From: Jeotgalibaca porci
GTDB taxonomy: Bacteria > Bacillota > Bacilli > Lactobacillales > Aerococcaceae
Assembly: GCF_011299095.1 (NCBI RefSeq)
Contig: NZ_CP049889.1
Coordinates: 2,088,501 to 2,152,500 of the forward strand
DNA: 64,000 nt
Direction of reading: 5' to 3'
In this document: one piece after another, positions 25,216-35,250 of the stretch
Layout: each line of letters opens with the position of its first letter
How positions within the stretch are numbered: the stretch's first letter is position 1
Position numbers and translations under genes: made by a program
Notes under the pieces: model-generated
Told to the model about the DNA's origin: nothing
What the model saw: the letters and a program-made list of their open reading frames with translations, nothing else
Databases searched by the model: none

Positions 25216-26353
25216 AATCACAGGAATTCTAAGCCTAACAGATCCAAGTACACGGGATATGCAACCATTAACGACACGTCGTCCGGTGGCAGCATTACCA
25301 TTCGCAAGCCGTTACCGTGCGATTGACTTCCATCTATCAAATTTTAGTCACGCAGAAATGGATTCAGCAGCAATCTTTATCGGTGGGTCAGGACGCTCTA
25401 TCTACGACCACATTAGAAGTGGAGCTGTTTGGAACTTAGAATCAACATTAAGTGGTGGGATTTTCACCTACTCCCAAACCTATATGAAACAACATACAGA
25501 TGATCCACATTTTGGTGAAAATCATTTCTATGAAAATCAACGTGAATTCCTAACGAAATCCCGAGCAGAATATGTGATTGTCGGTGGAGGAAAGATTATT
25601 GGAACATTCGATTTTCTAGCTATGCGTGACTTCCACATGCAGCATGATGGTGATATTACAGTTCTCTATAAAAATATGCCGGTGGATGAAGTGAAAGGTC
25701 ATGACTATGAAAAAGTCCTCCAATTCGATAGCAATCGTGATGTTTTAGAAATGCGGCCAAGTAGTGATTGTGATTTTACGGGTGAGACAGCTCCAATGAG
25801 CTTAAACTTCTACATGATGAATGTATCTAAGTTGATTGAAATAATTGACCGTGCAACTAAAGAAGGCATTCGAATGGATATTGATCGTCTGGTTGCCTAT
25901 TATTCTAAATTTTATCAAGTGGATGCATATGAGCATACTGGACCGATTGTGAACTTTGATTCCATTAAATCGTATTACGAAGCCAATATGTCTCTTTTGA
26001 ATAAAGATTTTTATGACGCTGTTTTCCATGGGGAAAGAAAAATTATTACAAAAGTTAAAAACGAAGCACCTACTTATTACTGTAGCGATGCAAAAGTGAA
26101 ACGTTCACTCCTTGCAACAGGTAGTTATATCTCAGGAACAATCGAGAATTCGTTAATTTTCCGCAAAGTGAATGTCGGTAAAGATGCAGAAATCCGTGAT
26201 TCAATCATTATGCAAGGTTCAAAAATCGGTGAAGGTGCAATTCTCGAGTATTGTATTCTGGACAAGAACGTTACGATTGAACCGGGTGTCATTCTGAAAG
26301 GTTCCATAGATAATTTAATCGTTATTGAGAAAAACAAGACCGTTACGGCTTAG
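25202..26353 (+). CDS. glgD: Glucose-1-phosphate adenylyltransferase regulatory subunit
   Basis: A 383-residue paralogue of GlgC. The catalytic nucleotide loop of GlgC is replaced by [17 protein letters not shown], so it is expected to be inactive alone and to raise the activity of GlgC in a complex, as shown for Bacillus and Streptococcus enzymes. The [13 protein letters not shown] motif and the C-terminal beta-helix are kept. It begins inside the end of glgC with a GTAGGAGG ribosome site, so the two subunits are probably made in matched amounts. Confidence 0.95.
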   Translation: MRMNKITGILSLTDPSTRDMQPLTTRRPVAALPFASRYRAIDFHLSNFSHAEMDSAAIFIGGSGRSIYDHIRSGAVWNLESTLSGGIFTYSQTYMKQHTDDPHFGENHFYENQREFLTKSRAEYVIVGGGKIIGTFDFLAMRDFHMQHDGDITVLYKNMPVDEVKGHDYEKVLQFDSNRDVLEMRPSSDCDFTGETAPMSLNFYMMNVSKLIEIIDRATKEGIRMDIDRLVAYYSKFYQVDAYEHTGPIVNFDSIKSYYEANMSLLNKDFYDAVFHGERKIITKVKNEAPTYYCSDAKVKRSLLATGSYISGTIENSLIFRKVNVGKDAEIRDSIIMQGSKIGEGAILEYCILDKNVTIEPGVILKGSIDNLIVIEKNKTVTA

Positions 26354-26367
26354 AAACGAGGGAACTC

Positions 26368-27801
26368 ATGAAGGTTTTATTTGCAGCAGCTGAAGCAGCA
26401 CCTTTTATCAAGACAGGCGGACTCGGTGATGTAGCAGGTGCTTTACCAAAAGAATTAGTGAAGCAGGGGGTCGACATTCGTGTCGTCCTCCCGTTCTATA
26501 GCCAAATCGATACCAAGTACAAAGAGATGGCTGAAGATTTAGTGTATTTTTATATGCATGTAGGTCTTAAATGGGTTTATTGCGGTATAAAGACACTAGA
26601 ACTTGCGGGTGTCACTTATTATTTTATAGATAATCAGGACTATTTTAATCGCAATGGCCTATATGGCGAATGGGATGATGGCGAGCGTTTCGGCTTTTTT
26701 TCCATGGCAATTATCGAAATGATGGAAAAAATCGGTTTTATTCCTGACGTCATCCATGTGAATGATTGGCAGACAGCGATGGTTCCAGCTCTTTTGGTAG
26801 ATAAATACCACTGGGTTGAAGCATATAAAGGAATTCGCAAAGTTCTCACTATCCACAACATTCTCTTTCAAGGTATTTACCCTGAAAATATTCTGGGAGG
26901 AGTCTTTAATACAGGACACAGCATTTTCCATGAAGCCGGCGTAAAATACTATGAAAACGTGAATTTCTTAAAGGGCGGTATTAACTTTTCAGACGTTGTT
27001 ACGACAGTAAGTCCCACATATGCAGAAGAAATTCAGACGCCTGCGTTTGGAGAAGGACTAGAAGGAACATTACGCTATAATTCTTGGAAAATTCGGGGAA
27101 TTATCAACGGTATTGATTATGATATTAATAATCCGGAGTCGGACTCACGTCTTGACTACCATTATACTGCTGAGGATTTGAGTGGAAAGGTAGCTAATAA
27201 AAAAGCATTGCAGCAGCGCTTAGGACTCCCGGTAATGGCAGACGTTCCACTTATTGGCGCTGTAAGCCGCTTGACCGGTCAAAAAGGCTTTCACTTAATT
27301 GAAGAAAAAATACATGAACTAATGGCTACCAGAGATGTCCAAATTGTTATTTTAGGAACAGGGGACGCTGAATTTGAAAATGCATTCCGTAATATGGAGC
27401 AGATGTATCCGGATAAATGCCGGGCAATCATTGATTTTGATGTAACCTTAGCGCAGCACATTTACGCAGGGTCAGACATGTTCTTGATGCCTTCAGCATT
27501 TGAACCATGTGGACTTTCACAAATGATCTCTATGCGCTATGGCACCATTCCGATTGTTCATGAAATTGGCGGATTGAAAGATACAGTTATCCCATATAAT
27601 GAAATAACGGGCGAAGGTACCGGCTTTAGTTTTTGGGGCTTTAACAGCACCAACTTGTTGGCTACCATTAGTCGTGCTTTAGATGTTTATGAGGATCAGC
27701 CTGAAGAATGGCAACAGCTCATGTCTCAGGGAATGGACTCGGATTTTAGTTGGGCACAACCAGCTAAAGAGTACCTGTCAATTTACCAGTCACTTTTATA
27801 G
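26368..27801 (+). CDS. glgA: Glycogen synthase (ADP-glucose)
   Basis: A 477-residue GT5 glycogen synthase that extends glucan chains from ADP-glucose. The N-terminal ADP-glucose motif is KTGGLGDVAGALPKEL near residue 15. The C-terminal GT-B half holds GAVSRLTGQKG and the MPSAFEPCGLSQMISMRYG region with the conserved Glu. It is full length. The gene starts 15 bases after glgD. Confidence 0.97.
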   Translation: MKVLFAAAEAAPFIKTGGLGDVAGALPKELVKQGVDIRVVLPFYSQIDTKYKEMAEDLVYFYMHVGLKWVYCGIKTLELAGVTYYFIDNQDYFNRNGLYGEWDDGERFGFFSMAIIEMMEKIGFIPDVIHVNDWQTAMVPALLVDKYHWVEAYKGIRKVLTIHNILFQGIYPENILGGVFNTGHSIFHEAGVKYYENVNFLKGGINFSDVVTTVSPTYAEEIQTPAFGEGLEGTLRYNSWKIRGIINGIDYDINNPESDSRLDYHYTAEDLSGKVANKKALQQRLGLPVMADVPLIGAVSRLTGQKGFHLIEEKIHELMATRDVQIVILGTGDAEFENAFRNMEQMYPDKCRAIIDFDVTLAQHIYAGSDMFLMPSAFEPCGLSQMISMRYGTIPIVHEIGGLKDTVIPYNEITGEGTGFSFWGFNSTNLLATISRALDVYEDQPEEWQQLMSQGMDSDFSWAQPAKEYLSIYQSLL

Positions 27802-27831
27802 AACAGCTGCTTGAAAATGAGGAGGATGTAA

Positions 27832-30258
27832 ATGGAAGTTATGGATGTGAATCAGTTCAAGGAAAGATATGTAAAAAAGTTTGAGGAAATGTATGCCTTT
27901 GATTACAAAGAAGGATCAATACGAGAGCAGTTTTTGACGCTGGGTTATTTAATTAAGAATATGTATGCGCCGGAATGGCGTCAAACGTCTGATACGTATC
28001 TTGAAAACAAATCAAAACAAGTTTTCTACTTTTCGATGGAATTTTTGCCCGGAACGATGTTAAAGAGTAACCTTTTGAACCTGGGTTTATTAGACACTGT
28101 TTCAGATGGCCTTAAAGAATTAGGCCTTAATCTGGATGAAGTTGCGACTGGTGAAATGGATCCGGCGCTTGGTAATGGTGGTTTGGGTAGATTGGCTGCA
28201 TGTTTCATGGACTCCATCGCCTCCAATGGTTTAGCTGGGCATGGAAATGGTATTCGTTATCAATATGGTCTGTTTAAGCAGAAATTTATTGATGGGAATC
28301 AAATCGAACTCCCAGAAAACTGGTTACGAAATGGTAATGTGTGGGAAGTAAGACGTGAGAATAAAGCTGTGACAGTGCGCTTCGGTGGGCATGTAACCTT
28401 AGATGAGGACGAGAATGGTGTCAAACGGCCAGAGTATCATAATACAATGAATATTTTAGCTGTTCCGTATGATACTGCTCAAGTAGGTTATGATAACGGT
28501 GTTGTGAACAATCTTCGTCTGTGGTCGGCCGAAATTCCTTATGGGGAAGAATATCTATACCCAACGGATGAAGCACGAGACCAAGTCAAGCAAATTACCG
28601 AATATCTCTATCCAGATGATTCTAATTATGAAGGAAGAATGTTGCGCTTGAAGCAAGAATACTTCTTCTCCTCAGCGGGTGTTCAGAGTATTATCCGGTA
28701 TTACAAGAAAATGGATTTGGATTGGAGTTTCTTCCCGGATAAAATCGCAATGCATATCAATGATACGCATCCAACGCTTGTTATACCTGAACTCATGCGT
28801 ATCTTGATGGATGAAGAAGGGTTGTCTTGGGAGCAAGCTTGGGAAATTACGAAAAAGACAGTCAGTTATACGAACCATACCATTCTTCAAGAGGCTTTGG
28901 AGCGCTGGCCAGTTGATATGATTGCACAACTACTACCGCGTATTTATCAGATTATCGTTGAAATCAACCGCCGTCATATCGAGAAGAAAATTCCTCTATA
29001 CGGGGAAGATTTAACATATCGCACAGCTATCATTGATCACGGACAAATCCAGATGGCTAATTTGGCTATTATTGGAAGCCACAGCATTAACGGTGTAGCG
29101 AAACTGCATACGGATATTTTAATGAATCAAACACTCCATGACTTTTATCTCATGTACCCAAACAAATTTAACAACAAAACAAACGGTGTCACAATGAGGC
29201 GTTGGGTTCAAATATCTAATCCGGGACTGACTGCTTTGTTGGATGATGTCATCGGTACGAAATGGAAAAAAGCGCCAAATGAACTTGTTGTTTTGAAAGC
29301 ATTTGCTAATGATAAAGATGTTTTGAAACGTCTAGATGAAGTAAAGCTGAACAATAAGAAAAAATTTGCGAAGTATGTACAAGAAGAGATGGGAATTACA
29401 ATCGACCCGACTGCCATATTTGATGTTCAGATTAAACGTCTGCACGCATACAAACGTCAGTTGTTGAATGTTCTTCATATCTTGGACCGTTACAGCTTTA
29501 TAAAAGAAAATCCAAATACAGACATTCCAAAACGCGTTTTCATTTTTGGTGCGAAAGCTGCTCCAAGTTATCACTACGCAAAACAAATCATCAAACTCAT
29601 TAATGAAGTTGCAAACATGATTAACAACGATGATTCAATCAATGATTTAATTAAAGTTGTTTTTGTAGAAAACTATGGTGTCTCCTTAGCAGAATTAATT
29701 ATTCCTGCTGCAGATATCAGTGAGCAAATTTCGCTTGCTGGTAAAGAAGCATCAGGAACAAGTAATATGAAGTTAATGGCAAACGGAGCCTTAACTCTTG
29801 CCACAATGGATGGTGCGACAGTAGAAATTCATGACTACGTTGGAAAAGACTACATTTACATTTTTGGTATGACGAATGATGAAGTTCAAACTTTAAATGA
29901 AAATCGGACATATCATTCCCGTCACTTGTATGAGACCAACCCAAGGATTAACAAAGTCTTGAATATGTTAGTCGATGGTTCGATTCCAAACACTGAAGAA
30001 ATTGGGCAAGATATTTTCGACAGCCTTGTGAAATACAATGATGAATATTATTTACTTCAAGACTTTGACAGTTATATTGAAGCTCATAAACGAGCAGATA
30101 CTGACTTCAAAGACCGAATGAAATGGAATAAGAAAGCGTTGATGAACATCGCCAATGCCGGACCGTTCTCAGCTGATTATACGATTCATCGCTATGCAGA
30201 TGAAATCTGGAAGATGAAGCCCGGTGAAGAAAATATTTTATTACAACCTGAAGCGTAA
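27832..30258 (+). CDS. glgP: Glycogen phosphorylase
   Basis: An 808-residue GT35 glycogen phosphorylase, releasing glucose-1-phosphate from glycogen. Family signatures are intact: ALGNGGLGRLAACF near residue 110, DTHPTL, and the pyridoxal-phosphate region EASGTSNMKLMANGALTLAT (20 residues) with the cofactor lysine near residue 645. It closes the operon, so synthesis and breakdown enzymes are transcribed together. GGAGG lies 6-7 bases before the ATG. Debranching enzyme is not in the cluster. Confidence 0.97.
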   Translation: MEVMDVNQFKERYVKKFEEMYAFDYKEGSIREQFLTLGYLIKNMYAPEWRQTSDTYLENKSKQVFYFSMEFLPGTMLKSNLLNLGLLDTVSDGLKELGLNLDEVATGEMDPALGNGGLGRLAACFMDSIASNGLAGHGNGIRYQYGLFKQKFIDGNQIELPENWLRNGNVWEVRRENKAVTVRFGGHVTLDEDENGVKRPEYHNTMNILAVPYDTAQVGYDNGVVNNLRLWSAEIPYGEEYLYPTDEARDQVKQITEYLYPDDSNYEGRMLRLKQEYFFSSAGVQSIIRYYKKMDLDWSFFPDKIAMHINDTHPTLVIPELMRILMDEEGLSWEQAWEITKKTVSYTNHTILQEALERWPVDMIAQLLPRIYQIIVEINRRHIEKKIPLYGEDLTYRTAIIDHGQIQMANLAIIGSHSINGVAKLHTDILMNQTLHDFYLMYPNKFNNKTNGVTMRRWVQISNPGLTALLDDVIGTKWKKAPNELVVLKAFANDKDVLKRLDEVKLNNKKKFAKYVQEEMGITIDPTAIFDVQIKRLHAYKRQLLNVLHILDRYSFIKENPNTDIPKRVFIFGAKAAPSYHYAKQIIKLINEVANMINNDDSINDLIKVVFVENYGVSLAELIIPAADISEQISLAGKEASGTSNMKLMANGALTLATMDGATVEIHDYVGKDYIYIFGMTNDEVQTLNENRTYHSRHLYETNPRINKVLNMLVDGSIPNTEEIGQDIFDSLVKYNDEYYLLQDFDSYIEAHKRADTDFKDRMKWNKKALMNIANAGPFSADYTIHRYADEIWKMKPGEENILLQPEA

Positions 30259-30272
30259 TAGGTTTAAAAAAG

Positions 30273-30415
30273 CAGAGAGTGGGAAAAAGGCGCTTAAATC
30301 CGAATCACTGGAACGAATAAGCACAGGGTGGCGCAAGCCATCCGCGCATTATTCGTGAAGTGGACGTCGGATTTGCCTTTTTGAGCACGTTTACGCCACT
30401 ATTATTCGTTAAAAA
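30273..30415 (-). repeat. Dispersed modular intergenic repeat, copy B (short, inverted)
   Basis: On the minus strand it reads AACGAATAATAGTGGCG, TGCTCAAAAAGGCAAATCCG, a GAATAATGCGCGGATGG/CCACCCTGTGCTTATTC imperfect stem, then TTCGGATTTAAGCGCCTTTT and CCCACTCTC. The ~70-base hairpin module found in copies A and C is absent. As in A and C, a terminator hairpin lies directly at the AACGAATAA end. Confidence 0.88.
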
Positions 30416-30452
30416 GCAGAGCGGCTGGAAATTCCAGCCGTTCTGCTTTTTT
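30411..30452. terminator. Two-way terminator between glgP and the HAD gene
   Basis: AAAAAGCAGAGCGGCTGGAA pairs with TTCCAGCCGTTCTGCTTTTT with one G-T pair; A and T runs flank it on both sides. Confidence 0.9.
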
Positions 30453-30484
30453 ATTGGCTATTATCTATACTGAATTAATCGGTT

Positions 30485-31285
30485 TTAAAGGCTAAAATAT
30501 TTCTCGAGATAAATGGCAAGTCCGTCTTGATCATTCGTAAATTCCGTAATATCGTTGGCAATTTTTTTAAGAGTGGGAATTCCGTTGGTCATAACGACTC
30601 CATGACCAGCATAGTCAATCATTTCCATATCGTTATCTTCGTCACCAAAAGCTAAAATATTCTGGCGGTCGATGTTGTAGAAACGGGCGACTTCATCCAC
30701 ACCCAAAGCCTTTTGAATACCCGGTGCAACAATTTCCAAACAGGGCAGTTTACCGCCCCAAGTACGAATGGATAACTCATTGCCATATTTTTCAATAATG
30801 CGGGTTCGAACGATTTCTTGTTTATCCTCGTCCATGAATAGGCTCAATGCAGTCGGTCTCTCATCTAATTTTGTCTCCATTGAAATGAAAGTCGACTTCG
30901 TATTTTTGGGATAAAATTCACTGACTGGAATATCTTTATACGTCGCATAGAGCTGTTTCTTTCCTTCGACACTAATCCAATCCACACCTAATTCTTCTTG
31001 ATAGTCTAGTAAGTCCATGACTAAGTCCAAGTCCAGCGTTTTATGGTAGAAATCTTTTTTGTCCGGGAAATGGCATAAAGCACCGTTAAAGTTTACCAAA
31101 GGAGAAGTAAGCTTTAAGGTATCATAGAATTCCTTGCTGTTACGATACGGTCTTCCCGTTGCAATCATAACAATATGGCCATCTTTTTGTATGCTTTCTA
31201 ACGTAGAGATGGTCCGGGGTGTTAGCTGTGAGTGATCGTTTAAGGTTGTACCATCCAAATCAATTGCGATTAATTTTTGATTCAT
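30485..31285 (-). CDS. Cof-type HAD-superfamily sugar-phosphate phosphatase
   Basis: A 266-residue HAD IIB (Cof) phosphatase. Motif I DLDGTTLN begins near residue 9, motif II is ATGRP, the conserved Lys lies in IQKALGVDE and motif IV is FGDEDNDMEMI. These enzymes act on sugar phosphates, flavin or pyridoxal phosphates with overlapping specificity, so the substrate is open. GGGAGG supports the ATG. It converges with the glycogen operon but shares no promoter. Confidence 0.92.
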   Translation of the reverse strand: MNQKLIAIDLDGTTLNDHSQLTPRTISTLESIQKDGHIVMIATGRPYRNSKEFYDTLKLTSPLVNFNGALCHFPDKKDFYHKTLDLDLVMDLLDYQEELGVDWISVEGKKQLYATYKDIPVSEFYPKNTKSTFISMETKLDERPTALSLFMDEDKQEIVRTRIIEKYGNELSIRTWGGKLPCLEIVAPGIQKALGVDEVARFYNIDRQNILAFGDEDNDMEMIDYAGHGVVMTNGIPTLKKIANDITEFTNDQDGLAIYLEKYFSL

Positions 31286-31390
31286 ATTTCCAGGACCTCC
31301 CTATCTGAGTGTTGGCGGTTATTTCTCGATAATGTTACACTAAGTATACGAATAAATCTAGCATGAGTTACCAATCAAGGAGTGGATACC

Positions 31391-32158
31391 GTGATCGTCA
31401 TTGAGAAAAAAGTAATTAATAATGTTCCTGTTATTGAAATGGTGGAGCAGGATGCCTTACATAAGAACCTTCCCTTAGCACTGTTTTTTCATGGTGTAAC
31501 AAATCAAAAAGAACAGGGTTTGACAGTTGGCTATGAGTTAGCGAAAAAGGGATTTCGAACGGTTATTCCCGATGCTTATTTACATGGCGAAAGAATAGAT
31601 GAACCTTATCACGGTCCCAAAGAAATGGCCTTTTGGCACATTGAAATGAAAACGATAGAAGAGTTACCGGAAATAGTCGATTACTATGTTTCACGCCAAT
31701 TAGCTTCGCACAATTCGGTTACAGTTACCGGGCTTTCAATGGGAGCAATTGCTACGTGTATGGCTTTTGCTAAATATCCGTGGATTAAAGCGGCTGGATG
31801 CCTGATGGGTAATCCCGATCCTGTTTCATTTACAAAATGGTTGTTAACGTCACACTGGCGCGATTCAATTGAGGAAATGGCGAATGTAGATGAAGCGACG
31901 GTTGAAGTGGCCATGCGTCCGTTTTTACCACTCAGCCTGAAGGAAGCGCCGGAAAAAATAGCGGGTCGTCCTTTCTATATTTGGCACGGGAAAGAAGACC
32001 AAACGGTTCCGTTTGAGCAAATGGAACACTTTGTAACTGCGATTGCTGAACAGGATTATGCCCGGAATGTCCAAGTGACTTTTTCGGAAGGGAAAGGACA
32101 TAAAGTCCCCTATGAAATTTTTGTTGAGATGGCAGAAACCTTAGAATCACCAAAATAA
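31391..32158 (+). CDS. Alpha/beta hydrolase (YitV-like esterase)
   Basis: A 255-residue single-domain alpha/beta hydrolase of the prolyl-oligopeptidase/dienelactone-like type. The nucleophile elbow is TGLSMGAIAT (Ser near residue 116). HGVTNQKEQG is the oxyanion-loop HG motif near 32, the Asp lies in GKEDQTVPF and the His in GKGHKVPYE. GTG at 31391 was chosen because AAGGAG is about 8 bases upstream. The substrate is unknown. Confidence 0.87.
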   Translation: MIVIEKKVINNVPVIEMVEQDALHKNLPLALFFHGVTNQKEQGLTVGYELAKKGFRTVIPDAYLHGERIDEPYHGPKEMAFWHIEMKTIEELPEIVDYYVSRQLASHNSVTVTGLSMGAIATCMAFAKYPWIKAAGCLMGNPDPVSFTKWLLTSHWRDSIEEMANVDEATVEVAMRPFLPLSLKEAPEKIAGRPFYIWHGKEDQTVPFEQMEHFVTAIAEQDYARNVQVTFSEGKGHKVPYEIFVEMAETLESPK

Positions 32159-32226
32159 GGATAGCGTTGTCAGATACAGTGAATGTTGGTAAACTATTTA
32201 TATTAAGTTTCGAAGGAGGTCTAAAC

Positions 32227-32568
32227 GTGTCTGAATCAGAAATCACGTATACAAATGAAGAGTTAGAAGCAATTAAAGAGAACGTCCTTTCAGCGCTGGA
32301 ACAAGTCATCGATCCAGAGTTGGGTATTGATATTGTTAACCTGGGTTTAATATACGAAGTGTTATTAGAAAAAAATGGCTATTGTCAAATCAATATGACG
32401 TTGACAACGATGGGCTGTCCTTTAGCTGATGTTATCCATGATGAGGTACATCGTGCTTTAAAAACAGTCTCTGAAGTTAAAGAGGTCAATATCAAATTGG
32501 TCTGGTACCCAGCTTGGTCAACAGAAAGAATGTCACGTTATGCACGCATTGCATTGGGAATACGCTAG
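32227..32568 (+). CDS. MIP18/DUF59 family protein (iron-sulfur assembly factor, SufT/PaaD-like)
   Basis: A 113-residue DUF59 protein. The family signature QVIDPELGIDIVNLGLIYEV lies near residue 25 (20 residues), and the conserved MTLTTMGCPLAD with its Cys follows near 60. Relatives help iron-sulfur cluster delivery (SufT), although the exact step is debated. The SUF genes are not nearby. The start is GTG at 32227 with a GAAGGAGG site; an upstream in-frame start at 32167 has no ribosome site. Confidence 0.92.
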   Translation: MSESEITYTNEELEAIKENVLSALEQVIDPELGIDIVNLGLIYEVLLEKNGYCQINMTLTTMGCPLADVIHDEVHRALKTVSEVKEVNIKLVWYPAWSTERMSRYARIALGIR

Positions 32569-32577
32569 ATTAAAGGT

Positions 32578-32742
32578 ATGGATAAAGCGAACCAGCAAAA
32601 GTTAGCGTGTATCGGCCTCATCTTGTTGACGCTGGGATGGTTGTGGCTGATAGTCAGAAGTTCAGGAGATACAGTAATGAATCAAGAAACACGAATGATT
32701 CATATTTCTCCGCAAAACGAATTAAATAAAGAAGATAAGTAA
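32578..32742 (+). CDS. Putative 54-residue single-helix membrane protein
   Basis: A short frame immediately after the DUF59 gene: MDKANQQKLACIGLILLTLG (first 20 residues), then WLWLIVRSSGDTVMNQETRM and a polar tail ending NKEDK. Residues about 10-26 make one membrane helix. The AAAGG before the ATG is closer than usual, which weakens the call. It lies in the only gene-free part of this block and is in the same direction as its neighbours. No family recognised. Confidence 0.5.
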   Translation: MDKANQQKLACIGLILLTLGWLWLIVRSSGDTVMNQETRMIHISPQNELNKEDK

Positions 32743-32861
32743 AGAATCTAGTGGGCGATAGTATTATTTGTAATGCTGTCGCTTTCATTATTGAAAAAAG
32801 TACGATAAAATTAAAGATGAATCATCCGTTTTGTACAATTTAACGTAAGGGGGTGATATAT

Positions 32862-33464
32862 GTGATAGAGTCTTTGTTTTTGGTTGTTGGTTTTATGAGT
32901 TTAGTGCTCTTGTTATTTACTAACCGTTTTATGCTCTTTGGTATTACTGCAGTGGCCAGCTTCTTCGGTTATTTCATGCTGATGGATAGCGGAACTTTGT
33001 TGACTTTCGTGCTCTTTTTAATTGGGATATTATTGCTGATTGCTGAAGTATTTATTCCAGATTTTGGATTAATTGGAATAATTGGTATCGGAATGATTGG
33101 GTTTGGGTACTTTTCTAACCGAACAGATTTATGGGGTAGTGTGATGGACCTTTCTTTAGCTCTAATCATTGCCGTGGTGACAGCTTACATTCTTTTGAGA
33201 AAAGGGTATCGGTTCGTTCCGGGTCAAAAATTGATTCTTGCATCGTCGTTGCAAGGTCAAAGAGGCTACTCAACTGGAAAGAATTACCAAGAATACCTGC
33301 TTCAACGGGGGCATGCCGTAACTGTTTTGCGTCCGGCAGGAAAAGCTGAGGTAAACGGGACAATACTTGATGTGGTGAGTGACGGGAAAGTCATTCCAGA
33401 AGGTACAGTGATAGAAGTAGTCAAAGTTGAAGGAATTAAAATTATAGTGAGGGAGTTGACTTAA
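32862..33464 (+). CDS. NfeD-like membrane protein
   Basis: A 200-residue NfeD-family protein. Three to four membrane segments at the N-terminus ([21 protein letters not shown] is the family core, in two parts: [13 protein letters not shown] and IPDFGLIG) are followed by a C-terminal OB-fold domain (residues ~140-200, [10 protein letters not shown].. [18 protein letters not shown]). NfeD proteins partner flotillins in membrane microdomains. The floA gene starts 2 bases after this stop, a well-known gene pair. GTG at 32862 is chosen with AAGGGGG about 8 bases upstream. Confidence 0.9.
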   Translation: MIESLFLVVGFMSLVLLLFTNRFMLFGITAVASFFGYFMLMDSGTLLTFVLFLIGILLLIAEVFIPDFGLIGIIGIGMIGFGYFSNRTDLWGSVMDLSLALIIAVVTAYILLRKGYRFVPGQKLILASSLQGQRGYSTGKNYQEYLLQRGHAVTVLRPAGKAEVNGTILDVVSDGKVIPEGTVIEVVKVEGIKIIVRELT

Positions 33465-33465
33465 T

Positions 33466-34446
33466 ATGCCAGAAGGATTAATCGGTTTAATTATTATTGC
33501 AGTTTTAGTCATTCTTGTTTTATCTTTGTTTTTCCGTTTTGTACCAGTCGGATTATGGATTACAGCGTACTTCTCTGGAGTAAAACTGAGAATTTCAGAT
33601 TTAATCGGAATGCGTTTAAGAAGAGTTGCACCAAGTATGATTGTGCAACCTATGATTAAAGCAACAAAAGCTGGATTGGACATTAATATCAGCGAATTGG
33701 AGGCACATTATTTGGCAGGTGGAGACATTAACCAAGTAATCGATGCTTTAATTGCGGCGCAACGTGCGAATATCGACCTAGAATTTGAACAAGCAGCTGC
33801 AATCGACTTAGCGGGTCGTAACGTATTTGAAGCTGTTCAAGTTAGTGTAAATCCTAAAGTTATTGAAACGCCTATTATCGCTGGGGTTGCGATGAACGGT
33901 ATCGAAGTGAAGGCGAAGGCGAAAGTAACGGTAAGAGCAAACATCGAACGTCTTGTTGGTGGGGCTGGTGAAGAAACCATTATTGCCCGTGTAGGTGAAG
34001 GGATTGTTACAACAGTAGGTTCTGCTAAGGCACACTCGCAAGTACTAGAAAATCCAGACTCTATTTCCCAAACTATTTTGCGTAAAGGGTTGGATTCAGG
34101 AACAGCTTTTGAAATTCTATCCATTGATATTGCCGATGTCGATGTGGGTCGTAACGTTGGTGCTAAACTGCAAGCTGAACAGGCTGAGGCTGACAAACGT
34201 GTGGCACAAGCTAAAGCAGAAGAAAAACGCTCATTGGCAGTTGCTGAAGAGCAAGAGATGATTGCTGAAGTTCAACGTCAAAGAGCCAAAGTTGTTGAGG
34301 CCGAAGCACAAGTACCACTAGCTATGGCAGAAGCTTTAAGAAGCGGGAACGTTGGCGTGATGGATTATTACCGTATGAAAAATATAACAGCAGACACGGA
34401 TATGAGAAACTCACTATCGAACAATAAAGATAGAAGTGATTCCTAA
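33466..34446 (+). CDS. floA: Flotillin-like protein FloA
   Basis: A 326-residue flotillin of the FloA (YqfA) type, usual length about 330. An N-terminal hydrophobic hairpin (residues ~4-36) is followed by the SPFH-like domain ([18 protein letters not shown] ... [11 protein letters not shown]) and a helical Glu/Ala-rich region ([20 protein letters not shown], 20 residues) with EA repeats that drives oligomer formation. FloA organises functional membrane microdomains. The stop overlaps the next start (TAATG). Confidence 0.96.
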   Translation: MPEGLIGLIIIAVLVILVLSLFFRFVPVGLWITAYFSGVKLRISDLIGMRLRRVAPSMIVQPMIKATKAGLDINISELEAHYLAGGDINQVIDALIAAQRANIDLEFEQAAAIDLAGRNVFEAVQVSVNPKVIETPIIAGVAMNGIEVKAKAKVTVRANIERLVGGAGEETIIARVGEGIVTTVGSAKAHSQVLENPDSISQTILRKGLDSGTAFEILSIDIADVDVGRNVGAKLQAEQAEADKRVAQAKAEEKRSLAVAEEQEMIAEVQRQRAKVVEAEAQVPLAMAEALRSGNVGVMDYYRMKNITADTDMRNSLSNNKDRSDS

Positions 34447-35231
34447 TGACTCCGTTCTTGATTCCCTATTTTTTTAATCTTGTTATCTTCGTATTTATCC
34501 TGGTTATTTGGATAACATTCATACGAAATTTAATTCGTACTTTTCGTCAAGATCAACGCGGCAAAACGTCTTCGTCACGGTCACAGCATACCCAACGTAA
34601 TCAGTGGGACAAAGCGCATACCCAGACGGTCAGACAGGTTCATGTTGACAATGCGACACGAAGTAGAAGAAATAGTCAATCACAGCAACCTAAAACTCAA
34701 ACGTGGCAAGATTTACTCAAGCAAGATCCGAAAGAGCTTTATCAGTTATTAAGAGAGAACATGCCGGATTCTTACGAGAGCGAGATAAAAGCCATTTTCA
34801 ATTCGCAACGCCCGATGATGGAATTAGTTAAATTTTTACGTCGGAAAGATGTATGGCCCGTCCTTCAATCTCTTCCCGAACGACTAAATTCATCACGAAG
34901 CACACAAAAGCCACTGGTTAAGCAAAAAGTTGCCAAAACAGTGCCAGTAGCTGTTCAGCAAAACGATGATGATTATGATGAGATGTTTGTTCAAATGGAT
35001 GGAGATGCGAATTATTTAAGCCAAGAAGTCGATGCTTTTGTGTCAGAGTATGATGAGTTTGCAGACTACTTTAGCAGCTTGCTTCAAGATATTCCGACTT
35101 CTGCTCCTGAAGTGCGGGCAACACGCCACCATCGAAATAAAGACAATGCGAATATTGACCAGAAAATAAATCGTGAATGGCTACGCGATGCAGTTATCGC
35201 ATCAATGATATTAGAAAGACCAGATATTTAA
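34446..35231 (+). CDS. Membrane-anchored protein downstream of floA, unknown function
   Basis: A 261-residue protein with one N-terminal membrane segment (residues ~6-28), a basic, Gln/Ser-rich flexible stretch (about 35-80), and a C-terminal half that is acidic and probably helical. No family was recognised. The four-base overlap with floA suggests translation coupling and a role tied to flotillin or NfeD. Bacillus has a different small gene (yqfB) in this place. Confidence 0.75.
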   Translation: MTPFLIPYFFNLVIFVFILVIWITFIRNLIRTFRQDQRGKTSSSRSQHTQRNQWDKAHTQTVRQVHVDNATRSRRNSQSQQPKTQTWQDLLKQDPKELYQLLRENMPDSYESEIKAIFNSQRPMMELVKFLRRKDVWPVLQSLPERLNSSRSTQKPLVKQKVAKTVPVAVQQNDDDYDEMFVQMDGDANYLSQEVDAFVSEYDEFADYFSSLLQDIPTSAPEVRATRHHRNKDNANIDQKINREWLRDAVIASMILERPDI

Positions 35232-35250
35232 GGATGAGAGGCGGAATGAC

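Noticed and set aside
20584-30258. Glycogen region as a recent foreign island
   Set aside because: Base composition, codon use and ribosome sites look like the neighbours, and no mobile-element remains flank it except the dispersed repeat found elsewhere as well.
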